A stretch of DNA of 64,000 nt from Hemerocallis citrina (GCA_017893485.1 CM030362.1:257575744-257639743); one strand, 5' to 3'; shown: positions 34,975 to 46,839, counted from the stretch's first letter. Notes: a model not told the origin generated them from the letters alone. Translations and numbers: made by a program.

Positions 34975-37900
34975 TATTACCCACATCCATTGCGCCCTTC
35001 TCCCACCTTCATCTCCAGCCGATGTCCCCTTCCCCTAGACGCCTTCCCCCTACTGGGTTAGTCTGTGCTCTGGGGTCGTTTGTTATCGGGGGTAATGTAT
35101 CTCAAAGCATGTTCTTTACTTTTCTGTCGATCTTGCGGTTTCGAGACTTGCTTACAGCAATTGATTGTCCAATCAACTTGGGCTTATTAAAGGCTGATTT
35201 CAAAATTAATTATATCCACAGCCTGAACTAGAACAAAGGCAGCCCTCGGGTCACATCATGTAGTAAGATTGAAGTTGAAGTACGAGAAATCCTATGTGGA
35301 GTTGTAGACGCTTGATGGAAACTTTAGCTAATTATATCATGGTGTTGTAATTAGAGGTGCACCCAATCTGAGATCTGGGTTGCTTTTGGAGTTGGGGGTT
35401 TGGGGGTGGTTTGATTGGGGTTGGGGTTTGGGTTAGATTGGGATTGGTTGGCCTTGCTAGATGTTTGCTCGGATGTTCTTCGCGCTTGCCACCATGTCCA
35501 TATTCTCGGGGCCAATCACGGCAATCTGCAGCTATGATTTGGTTTTTGCGAGGGTTGGTAGTGCGTGTGAAGAAGCCGGGTGTGCTTCTCTACCTGCGAG
35601 TTGCTATGATGAGCGGGTTATGATGTTTTGCACGATTGTGGAGCTTGGGCCCGAAGATGGGGTCCCTCCATGGTGTGCGCTCACTTGTCTCTACTTTCGG
35701 AGTGCTTGTCTCAACTGTCGCAGAGCGACTATGTCGCGCCAAAGCATCCTCCCGTGCCTGTTGTCGCGAACGCCATGGATCTGGGGTTCAAGTGTGATCT
35801 GGGCGATGGCGAGGTGCGCCCCCCTTCCCGAAGTACGCTGTCTTGCACTGTAACCCCTGTTTTCGTTAATTTGTATTTTCAAATATTTTCTCGTATTTTA
35901 AATTAAACTATTCTCTTTTTAATCTAATATGTTATTCAAACTATTTTATGAAGCTAAATATTTGATTATTTAACTGTTTTAATATTTGAAATGTTTTGGA
36001 GCCAATTCCGTGATTGATTTATCAAATGATTTTTAAACACAAGCCTAATTATTTATTTTAAGCCCAATTTATATTCATTGATTTGCACTGTTTATTTAAC
36101 CTAAAATGTGAAGCCCAAATATAAAGCCCAATGGTTTTAAACTCAAACCCATAAACCCAATTTCTCTTAACTGTGTGTTGACCAGATCTACTCCTAATCA
36201 ATCCCCAAAATCTCTCCTGTAAACCCCCCCCCCCCCTAATTTAATATCCCTATTAATAAGCCTAATTGTTGAGTCCCGTAACCCCCTCTCCCTCAAATAT
36301 CTCCTTCAATTCTCCTCCACACAATCAACTATTTGAATCCCGTAACCTCCTCCCCCTAAAATCACTCCACTCCTCATTTTAATATAATATAATATCTATA
36401 CATTTATTAGTTTACTAATATATATATCTCTCTCTCACGTACCTCTTTCCTCCTCTGATTAAAACAAAACCACACAACCAAAAACCAAACCCAAAATGCC
36501 AATGCCTCTCCTCCTACCTCCCGCTCACTCCCTCTCTCCATTTCATTTTCAAACCAAACCAGAACCCACCCCCATCATCGACGAGCTCCCACCATTGCCG
36601 CCCTTGCCGAAGTCCTCGAGCGCTTCTCACTCGCAGCACCGCATCCTCATCTCCCCGTCGAGCTCGCTCCACCCCATCGTCTTCAACCTCGAGAACCACC
36701 CCGCACCTCTCCTCTCGACCCCCACATCGCTTTCGCCCCTTCCCCTGTCGCCATTGCTGAACCCCTCCGCTACTCCATCTCCGGCTCCACCCTCTCACCC
36801 TCCCCGTCGGCACCACCACCTCGTCGAAGCACCGTGATCGTCGACCTCTCTCTTGCTCTCCCCTGTTTCGCCGAGAAATAGAGCGTCGCCGTTTCCGCCG
36901 TCCCTTGGTCGCCCTAGACGTTGCTGTGGCTCCTCGACCACCCTCGCCTTGCCACCGCGCCGCCCCGTCGCTGCCCACCGTCCCGAAGCATCGCCCCACC
37001 TCCCTTGCCATCCCCTGTGCACTCGAACCTCGCAGCACCGCTTTCCCCCTCGTGTCGACCTCCCTACCGTCGCTGCCTCGTCGCCAGCATCGCGACCTCC
37101 AGTCGCGCCTTACCCTCGCTCTCGCATCGCCATTCACGCCCTCGCCATCCACTTCTCCCACGCTCTCTTCTCTCTCTCTCCCTCTCTGTTACATTGGGAA
37201 GAAGGAGACAGGTTAGTGTTTGGGTGTTGTGTGGGTGTTGTGTTGGTGTGGTGTGTGGGATCCTGTTTGGTGTGGTGTTAGTGGAGAAGAGTTGGTTGTC
37301 GTGTTGGTATTGGCTGGGTTACGGTGTTTGGTGTTCGGACCAAGATCCAGTGTACACACTAGTTATTTGTGGGGTGGAGTTACTGTTGCAGCTCCTTTGG
37401 TTGCGGATTGTTCTTCACAGCTGTTCGCACGTAATTTTCAGAGTTCGCCGATTATTTCCTTTTGAATCGTCAAAAAGGCAAGTATCTCTTGTACAATTTT
37501 ATTTGTTCTAGTACAAGTCCTTTGTAAAAATACCGCAAGTATATTATTATTGACTCCAATTTGCATTCATAAGTCGAATTGATATCCGTTTCTATACCTA
37601 ATCCGTCAATCCTGTATTCACATGAGATCGTGAATACTTTGTTATCCTATGCATGACACGAACACAAATAAATACAAACAGATGTACTTTAGGGATTTTA
37701 CATGTTGGTGTGAATGACTATTTTACCCTTGATAATAATTTGAATGTTGTATATTATCCCTTCATTTTTTATTTAGTTTTATACATGTAATCAGTCACTT
37801 TGTAGTTGCAATATTATTTTAGATGACCCTAAAATATTATGGACTCATATATGTAATAATAAATTAGACCCAAGTATGACATTAAAACTACATGTTTCAC

Positions 37901-39810
37901 ATCTCATTACTTAGAACATATTGCATGCACAATTCCTTGATGTTCCCTGTCTATATCTTGTTATCGTCCTCATTGTATTATGATCATGTTAACAAAATTA
38001 ATAAAAGTAACAAGTCGGGGTTTAAGGGAAAGATTTAAGTAGTGGGCAATATAGAAGAGCGTACTCGGACGGGAGCTCGTGGTTTCCCGATGCAAGTTAC
38101 AAGTTTACAAGTTGCAAGTTTGCGAATGATATGTTTATATGTTTCACGCTATATGTTTACACTATGTTTGACTCGATATGTTTCACGTTATATGTTTGCA
38201 CGTATCTCGATACAAGATACCATTGATATGTTTTTCCTGAGTACGTGACCTATAAGACCCACCACTAAATATAAACGAAATTGTATTGACTGTAGCAACC
38301 ATGTAGTAAAAGTATGGATGCATGAAGTGTTACCTAGATAGAATAAAACAATAGACATAAGATTAATACGTGCATTTGCATGATCCAACTATATGTTACT
38401 TCATGTTGACTCGATACTTGTTTACTTGATTACCTGTTTTATATGTCACCTGTTCCATATCGTTTTGTTCATATCATGTTTACATGTTGTATTTTTGTTC
38501 CTATTTCATGGCTATCGATTCCTTGCTCTTTCCTGTTTTTGTTTTGTTTTGTTTTGTACATCTTTTTTCTTAGCTTGTACCCCCTTGCGGCCCGTAACTT
38601 GTATTAACGGGTCTCCTTGTTTCCCTTTTCTTTTCTTTTTGGTTATAATATACTTGCAGGCCCAAACGGAGAATTACTAGAAGGTGTCGCTGACCAAGTG
38701 TTCTAGTTTAATATTATCATGTTATATTTAGTTTGTGTTTTACTTCATTAAACTCTTTAATGTAATCCGGGCTTGTTTGATCCGTAACTATTGTATTTTC
38801 CAGTTGTTGGTTATTTATGGACTATGTCATGAACTTTCATTACTACATTGTGATATTTATATGCCTGCGTGATTTGTTTTATTATCTTGTTGTTAAGTTT
38901 ACTTGTACAGCTCATGAATGGTGCATCCGCACCATTCGCTGTGCCTTAGTCCCGCGCCCATATTCCCGTGTTTTGGGAAGCAGGGCGTGACATGCACGAT
39001 TGTGGAGCTTGGGCCCGAAGATGGGGTCCCTCCATGATGTGCGCATTTGAGTGTCCTACTATGTCGCTGGTGCAGTCTTCACAGCGCCTACTATCAGGCT
39101 ATTGAGCTTCCTCTAGTTTAGGCCACTGGCTCGTGACAGCGTCGCCTTTTCCCTCGAATTGGGAGTATGAGTCGAGATAAGTCTGTGTGGTAAGAAATCG
39201 TCGGAGAGAGCTAGAGCGTGAGAGAGGTAAAGGTATGCTCTCCACGGCTCTCTCCTGGAGCGTGGTGTTTGGTGGGGTGAGCGAGATAGTTGTTTGGTGA
39301 GAAATCGCCTGAGAAAGCGCTATCGTGTGAGAGGTGAAGGTATCCTCTTCACGGCTATCTTTTTGGTAGCGGTTGTGGGAGTTATTGGCGAATTTGTAGG
39401 ATGAGTGGTGGAGATGGTGAGAGGGTGTGATCGCTGTACATGTGCCGTGGGGTCAGAATTCGATCAGCGGGGCTTGGGCCCAAAGATGGGGTCCCCCCAA
39501 CGAGGTGAAGGCAGAGATCGACATGTGATAAAATCAGTCCAGACTTGTTTCAGGTGGGTGTACATGTGCCGTGGAGGCACTGTACAAAGCTAAACTAACG
39601 TACTTACAATTTTGCTGGACCGAGCTTGGTTGTCGGCCCACCCTCCACGGTTGTTGGAAGGATTTGTTGTTTGTACGCGTCATGTTGCTTCATGTATATT
39701 TTATTTTCTGTCTGTAGTTTGTACTTTGGCCCAGTACTCTGGGTTTGTTTCGTTAAGCTCTTATTAATGAAACAGGTTGTCCTAGATTCCACATTTTCCT
39801 TCAAAAGAAA
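34975..39810 (+). mobile_element. Degenerate LINE insertion in MITE copy D
   Basis: Flanked by an 18-bp direct repeat AATAATAATGAAATTTTT (34957-34974 and 39811-39828), the size expected of LINE target duplications. The right end has L1-type 3' UTR wording (TTTGGCCCAGTACTCTGGG, TTATTAATGAAAC) and an A-rich tail. The phrase GCTTGGGCCCGAAGATGGGG occurs at about 35643, 39008 and (as a variant) 39471. No intact endonuclease or reverse-transcriptase frame is visible. About 1.7 kb remains after removing the nested element at 35849-38992. Confidence 0.6.
35849..38992 (+). mobile_element. Long TGTAACCCC...GTGACA element (solo-LTR-like), copy 2
   Basis: 3144 bp, TGTAACCCCTGT...GGAAGCAGGGCGTGACA, with a perfect 5-bp target duplication TGCAC (35844-35848 and 38993-38997). 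Colinear with copy 1: AAGCCCA words, CT-rich leader at about 36425, GC-rich block 36490-37190, a donor-like ACAG-GTTAGT at 37212, AACAAGTCGGGGTTTAAGG at about 38012, and a short last open segment reading GELLEGVADQVF then stop (38665-38703). No gag or pol. The open frames in the GC-rich block (for example 36496-36837) are not conserved with copy 1 and I do not call them genes. Confidence 0.75.
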
Positions 39811-40294
39811 AATAATAATGAAATTTTTGGACAAAGGGAAGGCTGAGTGCTTTTGTTTATTTTTTTAATTACAAAAAGTCAATTTTTTTTTAAGGATGGC
39901 ACTTCAAGTACCGTCCGACCATTAATTTTTTTTTTTTTTGTGCTACGGCACTTCGAGTTCCGTCCTTTATATATGCATAATTCTCATTTCGATTCTCATA
40001 TATAGCAATCTCCTGTAGCGATATATGCATAATATGCATATTTACCCAACGACTACAACGCTATTTTTGACAAAATAAGCATATTATGCATATTTAGCAA
40101 ACGACTACAGATGATCTAAGGGTTGGTAAGGAGATACCTTTTGCTTTGTAAATTTTCATAAAGAAATGGAGCCCAGCGGTGGCAAAAATATCAATAAATT
40201 GACCCGATACTAATCCGATCAAAAATTTAGGATATGGATCATTTGAAATAGGCTCAATGGATAGGGTATAGATCCTAAAAATAGATCTATTTTC

Positions 40295-40298
<4 letters not shown>

Positions 40299-40350
<52 letters not shown>
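40299..40350. repeat. (TA)n microsatellite
   Basis: About 26 TA units directly beside the Helitron end at 40360. Confidence 0.95.
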
Positions 40351-40355
<5 letters not shown>

Positions 40356-40359
40356 CATA

Positions 40360-41066
40360 CTAGATTTGTCTGTGGGCACGTGTCGACGGTACGTCTTCGA
40401 AATGATACAGCGCATGAAAGTCTTGTAAACAGTAAAACAACAATTATGTAGCTCAAGTTTGAATAGTAAAACAATAATTAGTTGTAAAAAGAAGTCCATG
40501 TTTCCATTAGTATATGTTGAAAAAAATTATAAATGGGGGTGTAAAATCCAATTTCTTAAAACTTTGACTGTGAAAATAATGAAATTTAACTGTTGATGAG
40601 ATATTTGTTATTTTCAATATAACATGAGCAATGAAAAAATACACAATGACTCTGAAATTTACAAACCTGAAACCTGAAAATATAAATTTGTGAGTAAATA
40701 GAGGGAGAATGAGTGAGAGAAGAGAGCGAGTGAGAGAAATAAATAAATAAATAAATAAAGGAGTTGTTTTGAGGGGAAATTTTGAGCGGAAAAATATGTT
40801 TTGTAAGGTTATATCTGGACCATTGATTTCAACATTATTGAATGAGAGCCACTTGATAGCTTTCTTTGTGTTTTATTATACTAGTAATTTACACGTGTGA
40901 TGCACGTTAATAATTTCAAAAAATAAAAATAAAAACTCTAACGTAGAGAAGATTTGAACCGGAAACCTCCTTTATATTAGTTATGTACGTGCATTGTACA
41001 TATTGGTAGAACGACAAAATGACAAATGACACTAAGGCCTTCTCCCATTATAATATTAGAGATAGA
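40360..41066 (-). mobile_element. Small non-autonomous Helitron (family 2, copy 1), carrying a nested Helitron
   Basis: On the minus strand it ends ...GACAAATCTAG (40360-40363) after a GC-rich hairpin region. Its 5' start TCTATATAATAAAACAC is split by the nested Helitron at 40881-41062; removing that restores TC at 41066. The same 17-base start occurs intact at 51274, which confirms the boundary. The body has (AAAT)n near 40738 and no open frame. Net length is about 525 bp. Confidence 0.68.
40881..41062 (-). mobile_element. 182-bp non-autonomous Helitron, nested
   Basis: Minus strand starts TCTCTAATATTATAATGGGA and ends with the stem-loop ACGTG-CATCA-CACGT, then GTAAATTACTAG. Flanked by A and T, the exact Helitron target. 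It splits the 5' end of family-2 copy 1. Related to 21540-21902 and to the 5' end near 45391. Confidence 0.78.
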
Positions 41067-41264
41067 CTAGATTTGCCGGTGGGCCACGTACCTATGGCAC
41101 GTCTTCAGAACGATACAACATATGAAAAATCTTGTAAACAGTAAATCAACAATTATATATGTAGCTGAAGTTTGAATAGTATCATAATAATTAGTTGTAA
41201 ATAAAAATCCATGATTCTATTAATATATGGTGAAAAATAATTATAAATTGGGGTATAAAAGTCC

Positions 41265-41295
<31 letters not shown>
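41067..41295 (-). mobile_element. Helitron family 2, copy 2 (truncated)
   Basis: Its CTAG end (41067-41070) directly abuts the TC start of copy 1. 41094-41262 aligns with 40387-40545 (TCTTGTAAACAGTAAA, AATAATTAGTTGTAAA). It breaks off in a (TA)n tract at about 41264-41295. Confidence 0.65.
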
Positions 41296-41350
41296 CTAGG
41301 TATGCCCGTGGCACATGCCTACGGCACGTATTCGGAACTGCATATAAATT
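41296..41350 (-). mobile_element. Helitron 3' end (family 2, copy 3)
   Basis: Minus strand GTGCCGTAGGCATGTGCCAC, then GGGCATACCTAG, so a hairpin followed by CTAG and a T flank. The element body extends rightwards; its 5' end is unknown, with the family-like start near 50510 a candidate. Confidence 0.5.
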
Positions 41351-41839
41351 TATTTGGAGTTATTTGGTTGGGTGAACTGCATATAATTTATGCACTATAC
41401 ATACTAAGATCAAAATTCATTCAATATACCTCTTTATACCTCTTTAACAATTATTCGTCAAAATGTTTTAGTTTTTTAGGAATTTATCTTTATTGCCCTT
41501 AAATATCTAGTCAAGAAATTCTTAAAAAGCTAGATTTTTGTCAATATTGACTTGTCCAATTCTTAAAAAAGATAGATTTTTGTCAAGAAATGTGAGAATA
41601 TCAATTAAAAATATGCACCATGACAGGAGAAAAAAAACTAATTGTAAACAAATACAACCACCTTTCCAATACAATCATCTACTCTATATAGGCCTCCTTT
41701 GAAATTATATTGCTTCCTAATAGTTTTCTAATACAATCACCTTTAAATTGTTTACAGGCTAATATTCTAGGAGGAGGCACGTTATCGCGAAGAATGATTA
41801 ATTAATTAAGTTGTTTAGTAAAAAAATTCGACATTCTTC
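41351..41839. other. AT-rich sequence without gene
   Basis: A partly repeated TAGATTTTTGTCAA phrase at about 41524 and 41574. No coding signal. Confidence 0.5.
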
Positions 41840-42620
41840 CCTAAAATTTTATCGGCAGGATTGTAGTAAAAATTTCGACAGAATCTCTCCTGAAATATTA
41901 CTCCTTCTAGAGAAATTCCTTACAGAATTCTGCTCAAAATTAAAAAATTAACATCACAGGCAGTCAAATTGAATCCTCCCCAGGTCAATCTAAGCCACAT
42001 CACACATGCATCATATATATAGGGCTCTGGGGGAAAAAAATCTTCATATGACTAAAGATATAAAATAAAAGACCAAGATATCGTTTGGAAACATAATAGA
42101 TTTTATGAAATTTTGTAAAAATTTGGACAGAACCTCTCCAAAAATATTAGCCATTTTACAGCAATTCCTTACGGAATTCTGCTCACAATTCAAAATTTAA
42201 CATCACAGGCAATAAATATGAATCATTCACAGGCCAATCCAAACAACATCACACATGCATCATATATATAGGACTCTGGAGGAAAAAAATCTTCATATGA
42301 CTAAAGATACAAAATAAAAATCAAACTATCATTTGAATTCATAATAGATTTTAGAAAGTTTAGTGAAAATTTCGACAGAGTCTCCCCTAAAATATTAGCC
42401 CTTTTACAGCAATTCCTTACGAAATTCTGCTAACAATTAAAAATATGACATCACAGACAATAAATATCAATTCTCCCCAGACGAAACCAAGCAACATCAC
42501 ACAGGCATCATATATATAAGGCTCTGAGGGAAAAAATCATAATATAATGCAAGATACAAAATAAAAACCAAAAATTCGTTTGAAAATGTAATGGATTTTG
42601 TGAAAAACCTTCGAAAAACC
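41840..42620. repeat. Three tandem copies of a ~249-bp unit
   Basis: GCATCATATATATAGGGCTC or a close variant occurs at 42008, 42257 and 42505, giving a spacing of 249 and 248 bp. Each copy also has a TTTCGACAGA(G)TCTC stretch, AATTCCTTACGGAATTCTGC and AACATCACAGGCA. No open frame runs through the unit. I recall similar TTCGACAGAGTCTCCCCT-type arrays in other dicots. Confidence 0.85.
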
Positions 42621-45204
42621 TTTCAAAAACCAAACACAGAACCCAATACTCCACAAAATTGCGGGTACGAGTATTAACATAACTATATCATATCATCATT
42701 ATATACAGATACTTACATAATCTCCCAAATTGCTAAATATTACAGCTATTACATCCTTCACCAAAATATACACCAACCAACCGAATGACGAAAAAAAAAA
42801 TTACACTGTTGTAGAAAAACACAATGCTTCAAGTCTTCAAAAATAGGACCAAACAGTGTACCTAAAAAAAAGTAACAGTTTTGAAACAAATAGTAAGAGT
42901 TTACAATAATCAATCAAAACAATGAGAGTTTTAAAACTAACTAACAAAAAACAGCAAACAATAACTAACAACAAACAGCAAACAAAAACCTTTACATGAA
43001 ATAATACAAAATGAGTAACTTTTTGGAACCTTCTTCGAAAAAAGGTAAAAAAACACATTCAGTCAGCTCTATTAAGGGTATCTTCACTTTTTTCTTTTTG
43101 TTCTCTTTCCCTTTTTTTCAATATTGAGAGGAAAGATGCTTGAACTAAAGATACTGGTGTCTTGTGAGTGGAAAGATATGTGTTTGTCTTGAAGATGAAA
43201 TAATGAACATGTTGCTAGTTACGTACTTTTGATTGGTTTGATGTGGTTCGAATTTTATGTAAATACAACAAAGATTTCTTATTTAATTGACCAGTTATGA
43301 GAAGATAACGTTGACTTTCTTTATTTTATCTTTTTCTCCAAAAAAAAGAACAGCAGTGTTTTTTACTACATGAAGAAAAGCTTGATCAGGTTCTAGTTGC
43401 ATAATATACATTTATAGGTTTGTATCAGTAATTTTTCCTGTAGCAATTATGCATTTGAACTAATTTAAAGTGCTTAAATCTAAGTTTCAGTTAGATACTT
43501 TACGCAAAAAAATGTACTTATTCAAAACCTTTGAATACATTTTAAGACAATCACAAACGAAAGAAAATTTTGGAAAGAATACAGATCAGATAAGAAGTTC
43601 AAAATTGGTATTCACTGGCATTGATTTTTGATAGTTGCATGGAGTAAATTAAGAAAATTCTTGACACATGAAAATTGTGCATAGTTCTAATAGTTCTATT
43701 AGAATTTTTTGATAGTTCTAATAGTTCCCACTTATTTGTATAGTGTGCATATTAAGTGTGCATATTTGATAGTTTTAATTCTAATTTTTAAATTGCAATT
43801 CTAGGTTATTATAGATTTTAAGAAGGAGAATTAACTAATACCTGATCGCAGGCCTATAAATTTTCAGGTATTTATGGTTCAAATAATTGATTCAAATAAT
43901 TGATATACACTCAATCCAGATTTCTTATTCTTCTACCTCACACTATGTTTATTTATAGTAATAGTTTGAGTTTTTTTCTTTCTTTTTTTAAGTTGAGATA
44001 ATTGGAAAGCAGAAACTACTGAAACAGTATATGCCATTATATTGTGATATTTTTTAAATTTCTCAACTTTAGGCTTTAGATGTAACAGCTCTTGTATTTT
44101 ATTTCAGCATCAAATGAGGTTTATTATAATGATATTTTAAAACCTGTCACTTGTTGAACCACTATTTTACCTCAGTCTAACTTATATGTGTCTTATTCCT
44201 CTTCATGCAGTTGGTGATGCTCCTTTCATGTATAATGGCATTTTTCTTAAACTACATGATATTTGTAAACACTACCCTCAAATCTGCGGAAATCTAAACG
44301 TTTGTTTATCTCATTAGCACCAGCCCATAATTACCTTCCTTCCTTTACGCATGCCTTTTTTTCTCCCTTGAAAATGAGAACACTCCTTGCACTTATGTTT
44401 GTGACAGGATTTTGTCACAGTAGGACTCGGTTGGTTGTTGTTTCGAGGGCTTCATTTTGATTTGGTTAGTTGAATCTTCTTATCATACCTACCAATTTAT
44501 GTTCTTGTATTTTCTCTGATTGATAATAATGTTTTATTTTTTTTTCTTTTCCTTTTCAGCAAAATATTATAGGGCGGGGGCTTGGTTTTGTGGGGTCTTT
44601 TTTATATGCTTACTGTAAACTGAAAGGTAAGTAGGTACTGATAGATGGAGAGAGGCCATTTAAGTGAGAAGATGAAGACGGAACCAAAGAAATGGGATAT
44701 GGGCGCAATTTTGTGCATTTGTGGACCATTTTTTGGGTCCATTTTTGCATGCTATTCATGCTCGTAAATGCTAATATTATTATTTTGGGTTGAAAGTGGG
44801 TATTTATTGAGGATCATGAGATTCTTCTTCAACTGATGGTATTGGCTATATCGATTCCTCAACAAACTAGAGCTGAGTTATGAAAGCAAACCAGGGATGG
44901 GCTGCAATTTTACTGGTGGCAGATTTGTGTGACAATTTTTTTAAAAAATTCTTTCAGTGCAGTAAATTATTTTTATGATGCTCCTAAACTCGTCCATGAA
45001 TAGAACACTTCTGTATGTATCCTTTATTGATCATCCAGCCATAGTTACTTTAATTGTTGATTTGAGTTCATTTATTTATTTGATGTGCTATGATGAATGT
45101 GATTTACTATGATAAAATGAAGTTAAAGAATGATATATCTATGATGATGTCCTTATTAAAGTTCATATACATACTTCAGCATTTTGCATTTAGAAAAATG
45201 CATA
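42621..45204. other. Long stretch with no recognised gene
   Basis: AT-rich. The longest frames are short and of low complexity (for example 42837-43058 minus). One exon-like segment (about 44211-44300, acceptor CTTCATGCAG, reading VGDAPFMYNGIFLKLHDIC) has no recognisable partner exons. It could be a captured or decayed gene fragment. Confidence 0.45.
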
Positions 45205-45385
45205 TTAGGGAAGCTCTCGGATAAGGATATATCCGATCCGTATCCGAATCCGAATTTTTTGTGAATACAGATATGAAAAATTCGTATCCAGGCAAATACG
45301 GATTCAGATATTCAAATCTAAAAAAATTCAAATGCGAATATGGATACAGATAGCACTTTGAAAAGCAGATTCGGATACGGATATC
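45205..45385. repeat. ATCCG-rich MITE-like repeat
   Basis: Alternating TATCCGATCCGTATCCGAAT and inverted ATTCGGATACGGATATC words at the two ends, so a loosely inverted element of about 180 bp, of a type common in plants and often classed as hAT-like. Confidence 0.5.
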
Positions 45386-45390
45386 TCTAA

Positions 45391-45490
45391 TCTCTAATAT
45401 CTAATATTATAATGGGAGAATTGAGGTTGTCATTTGTAGACATTCAACTATTTAATCTCAACCATTCCAAATAGATGAATCTCTTATCGT
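45391..45490 (+). mobile_element. Helitron 5' end fragment
   Basis: TCTCTAATATCTAATATTAT followed by AATGGGAGAATTGAGGTTGT closely matches the 5' end of the 182-bp Helitron, here on the plus strand. No CTAG hairpin end was found downstream. Confidence 0.45.
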
Positions 45491-45499
45491 GTAATCTTT

Positions 45500-46839
45500 T
45501 TATTTACAGGAGCAACTGTGCATGTAGTAACTGCATTACAGAAAATATCCCAAGTACTTAATCACTGCAAACTGTTCTCAATAATAGAAAAGTTTTCAAC
45601 CCTAAAACAGTCACAAAACTTGATTGTGGAAGATCTGTAATATATATACACTAATGCCAATATTACTATCACATTTTGATCTGTTTTAAAGTAATCCATG
45701 GCCCATTTCGCAACTGCTCTTCACGATTTTGATCATTGCTTTCATGAAGATATTTATCATCTAACAACTCTTCGTAACAGAGAGATGATTTAAAAAAGTA
45801 CATCAATCAATTAAGGTTTAACCATGTCATTCAATATCAACCATCTTCAGTCATCTTCAGTTGCCACACTACTTGTTCTGTTATTCACTTTCCTACGGGA
45901 ATACTAATGCCAATGGCATATGTCGTTCAATGACCAATTTTGTGCAGGTTATATGATCAATTCTCCCTCTAAGGCAATGTAAGAAATTTTGTGCAGGTTA
46001 TATGATCAATTGAGGAATATACCATTCAAACAATTGATCACTATCATCATACAAATAGTTGCTATCAAAACTGAGAGAAAGCATCTAAACTTGCCTCTTC
46101 CAAGCTAGACTAAAGTGACCTTAATTGATGAGACAGTGAAGATAAATTAGAGGTAAACCTGATCATTGCTACAGTCTACAATCCATCACTTTTTCTTACC
46201 AATTCTCCTTATATCCACAATTTTAATGATCAAGTCTTTCGCAACTCATCGCTACAATCCATGACTTTTCCACCTTATCCTCCTCATTTCATCTAAAAAA
46301 ATTCTAAAATCTGGTTTGATTACTAAAACTTCTATACCATTTCAGACACATTTCCACCTTTTGCAAACCTTAAAATTTTTTGAGAATTTTTTCTGCAGTA
46401 ATATGAATTCTAAAATTGTTTTATGCGGTAAAAGAGTGGATAGAACAATAATTTGGGAAATTAATATGACAGGAAGAGGCTGACTACTAATTAGAAGAAA
46501 CTTAATCAGAGCCAATTGCAAGTATCAGGAAACAAATGAATAAAAAAGAATCTGATTCAATTATAATTTTCAACAAAATAATTAAATTAAGTGAAGGAAT
46601 AATACCGGAGAAATTCGATGATTTGGATGAGATTTAATCTTCTTCTTCCTCCTCCTCTTCCTCTTCTTCTTCTTCCTGTCTTGTAAAATATCGGGCAGCG
46701 GGCAGCAACAGAGAGGCGGAAACACCTATAAATTGTTTAAGAGAGAGATTAAACTATATAAGCGAAGATTATTTTAGATTAGTCTAACTTTTGTATAGGA
46801 TTGTGCATTGATTGATTGTTTTGTTGCTTTACTGTCTAT
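45500..46839. other. Stretch with no recognised gene
   Basis: AT-rich. A TTC/TCC tract at 46639-46677 would read as a poly-glutamate run on the minus strand, with GGTATT and AG-like splice words nearby, but no adjoining exons are recognisable. Confidence 0.45.

Larger units (their letters stand above)
34692..40116. mobile_element. Harbinger-like MITE (copy D) interrupted by a LINE
   Basis: Left end GAGCATCCACAGTCGTTATG and right end CGACTACAGATGATC, target duplication TAA (34689-34691 and 40117-40119). The element's own sequence is 34692-34974 plus about 39811-40116, near 590 bp in total. Palindromes with GACGG arms occur on both sides of the insertion: at about 34868 and 34916 (cores CGCATGGAGTG, CACATGGAGTG), and 39895 and 39950 (cores CACTTCAAGTA, CACTTCGAGTT). 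Confidence 0.8.
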
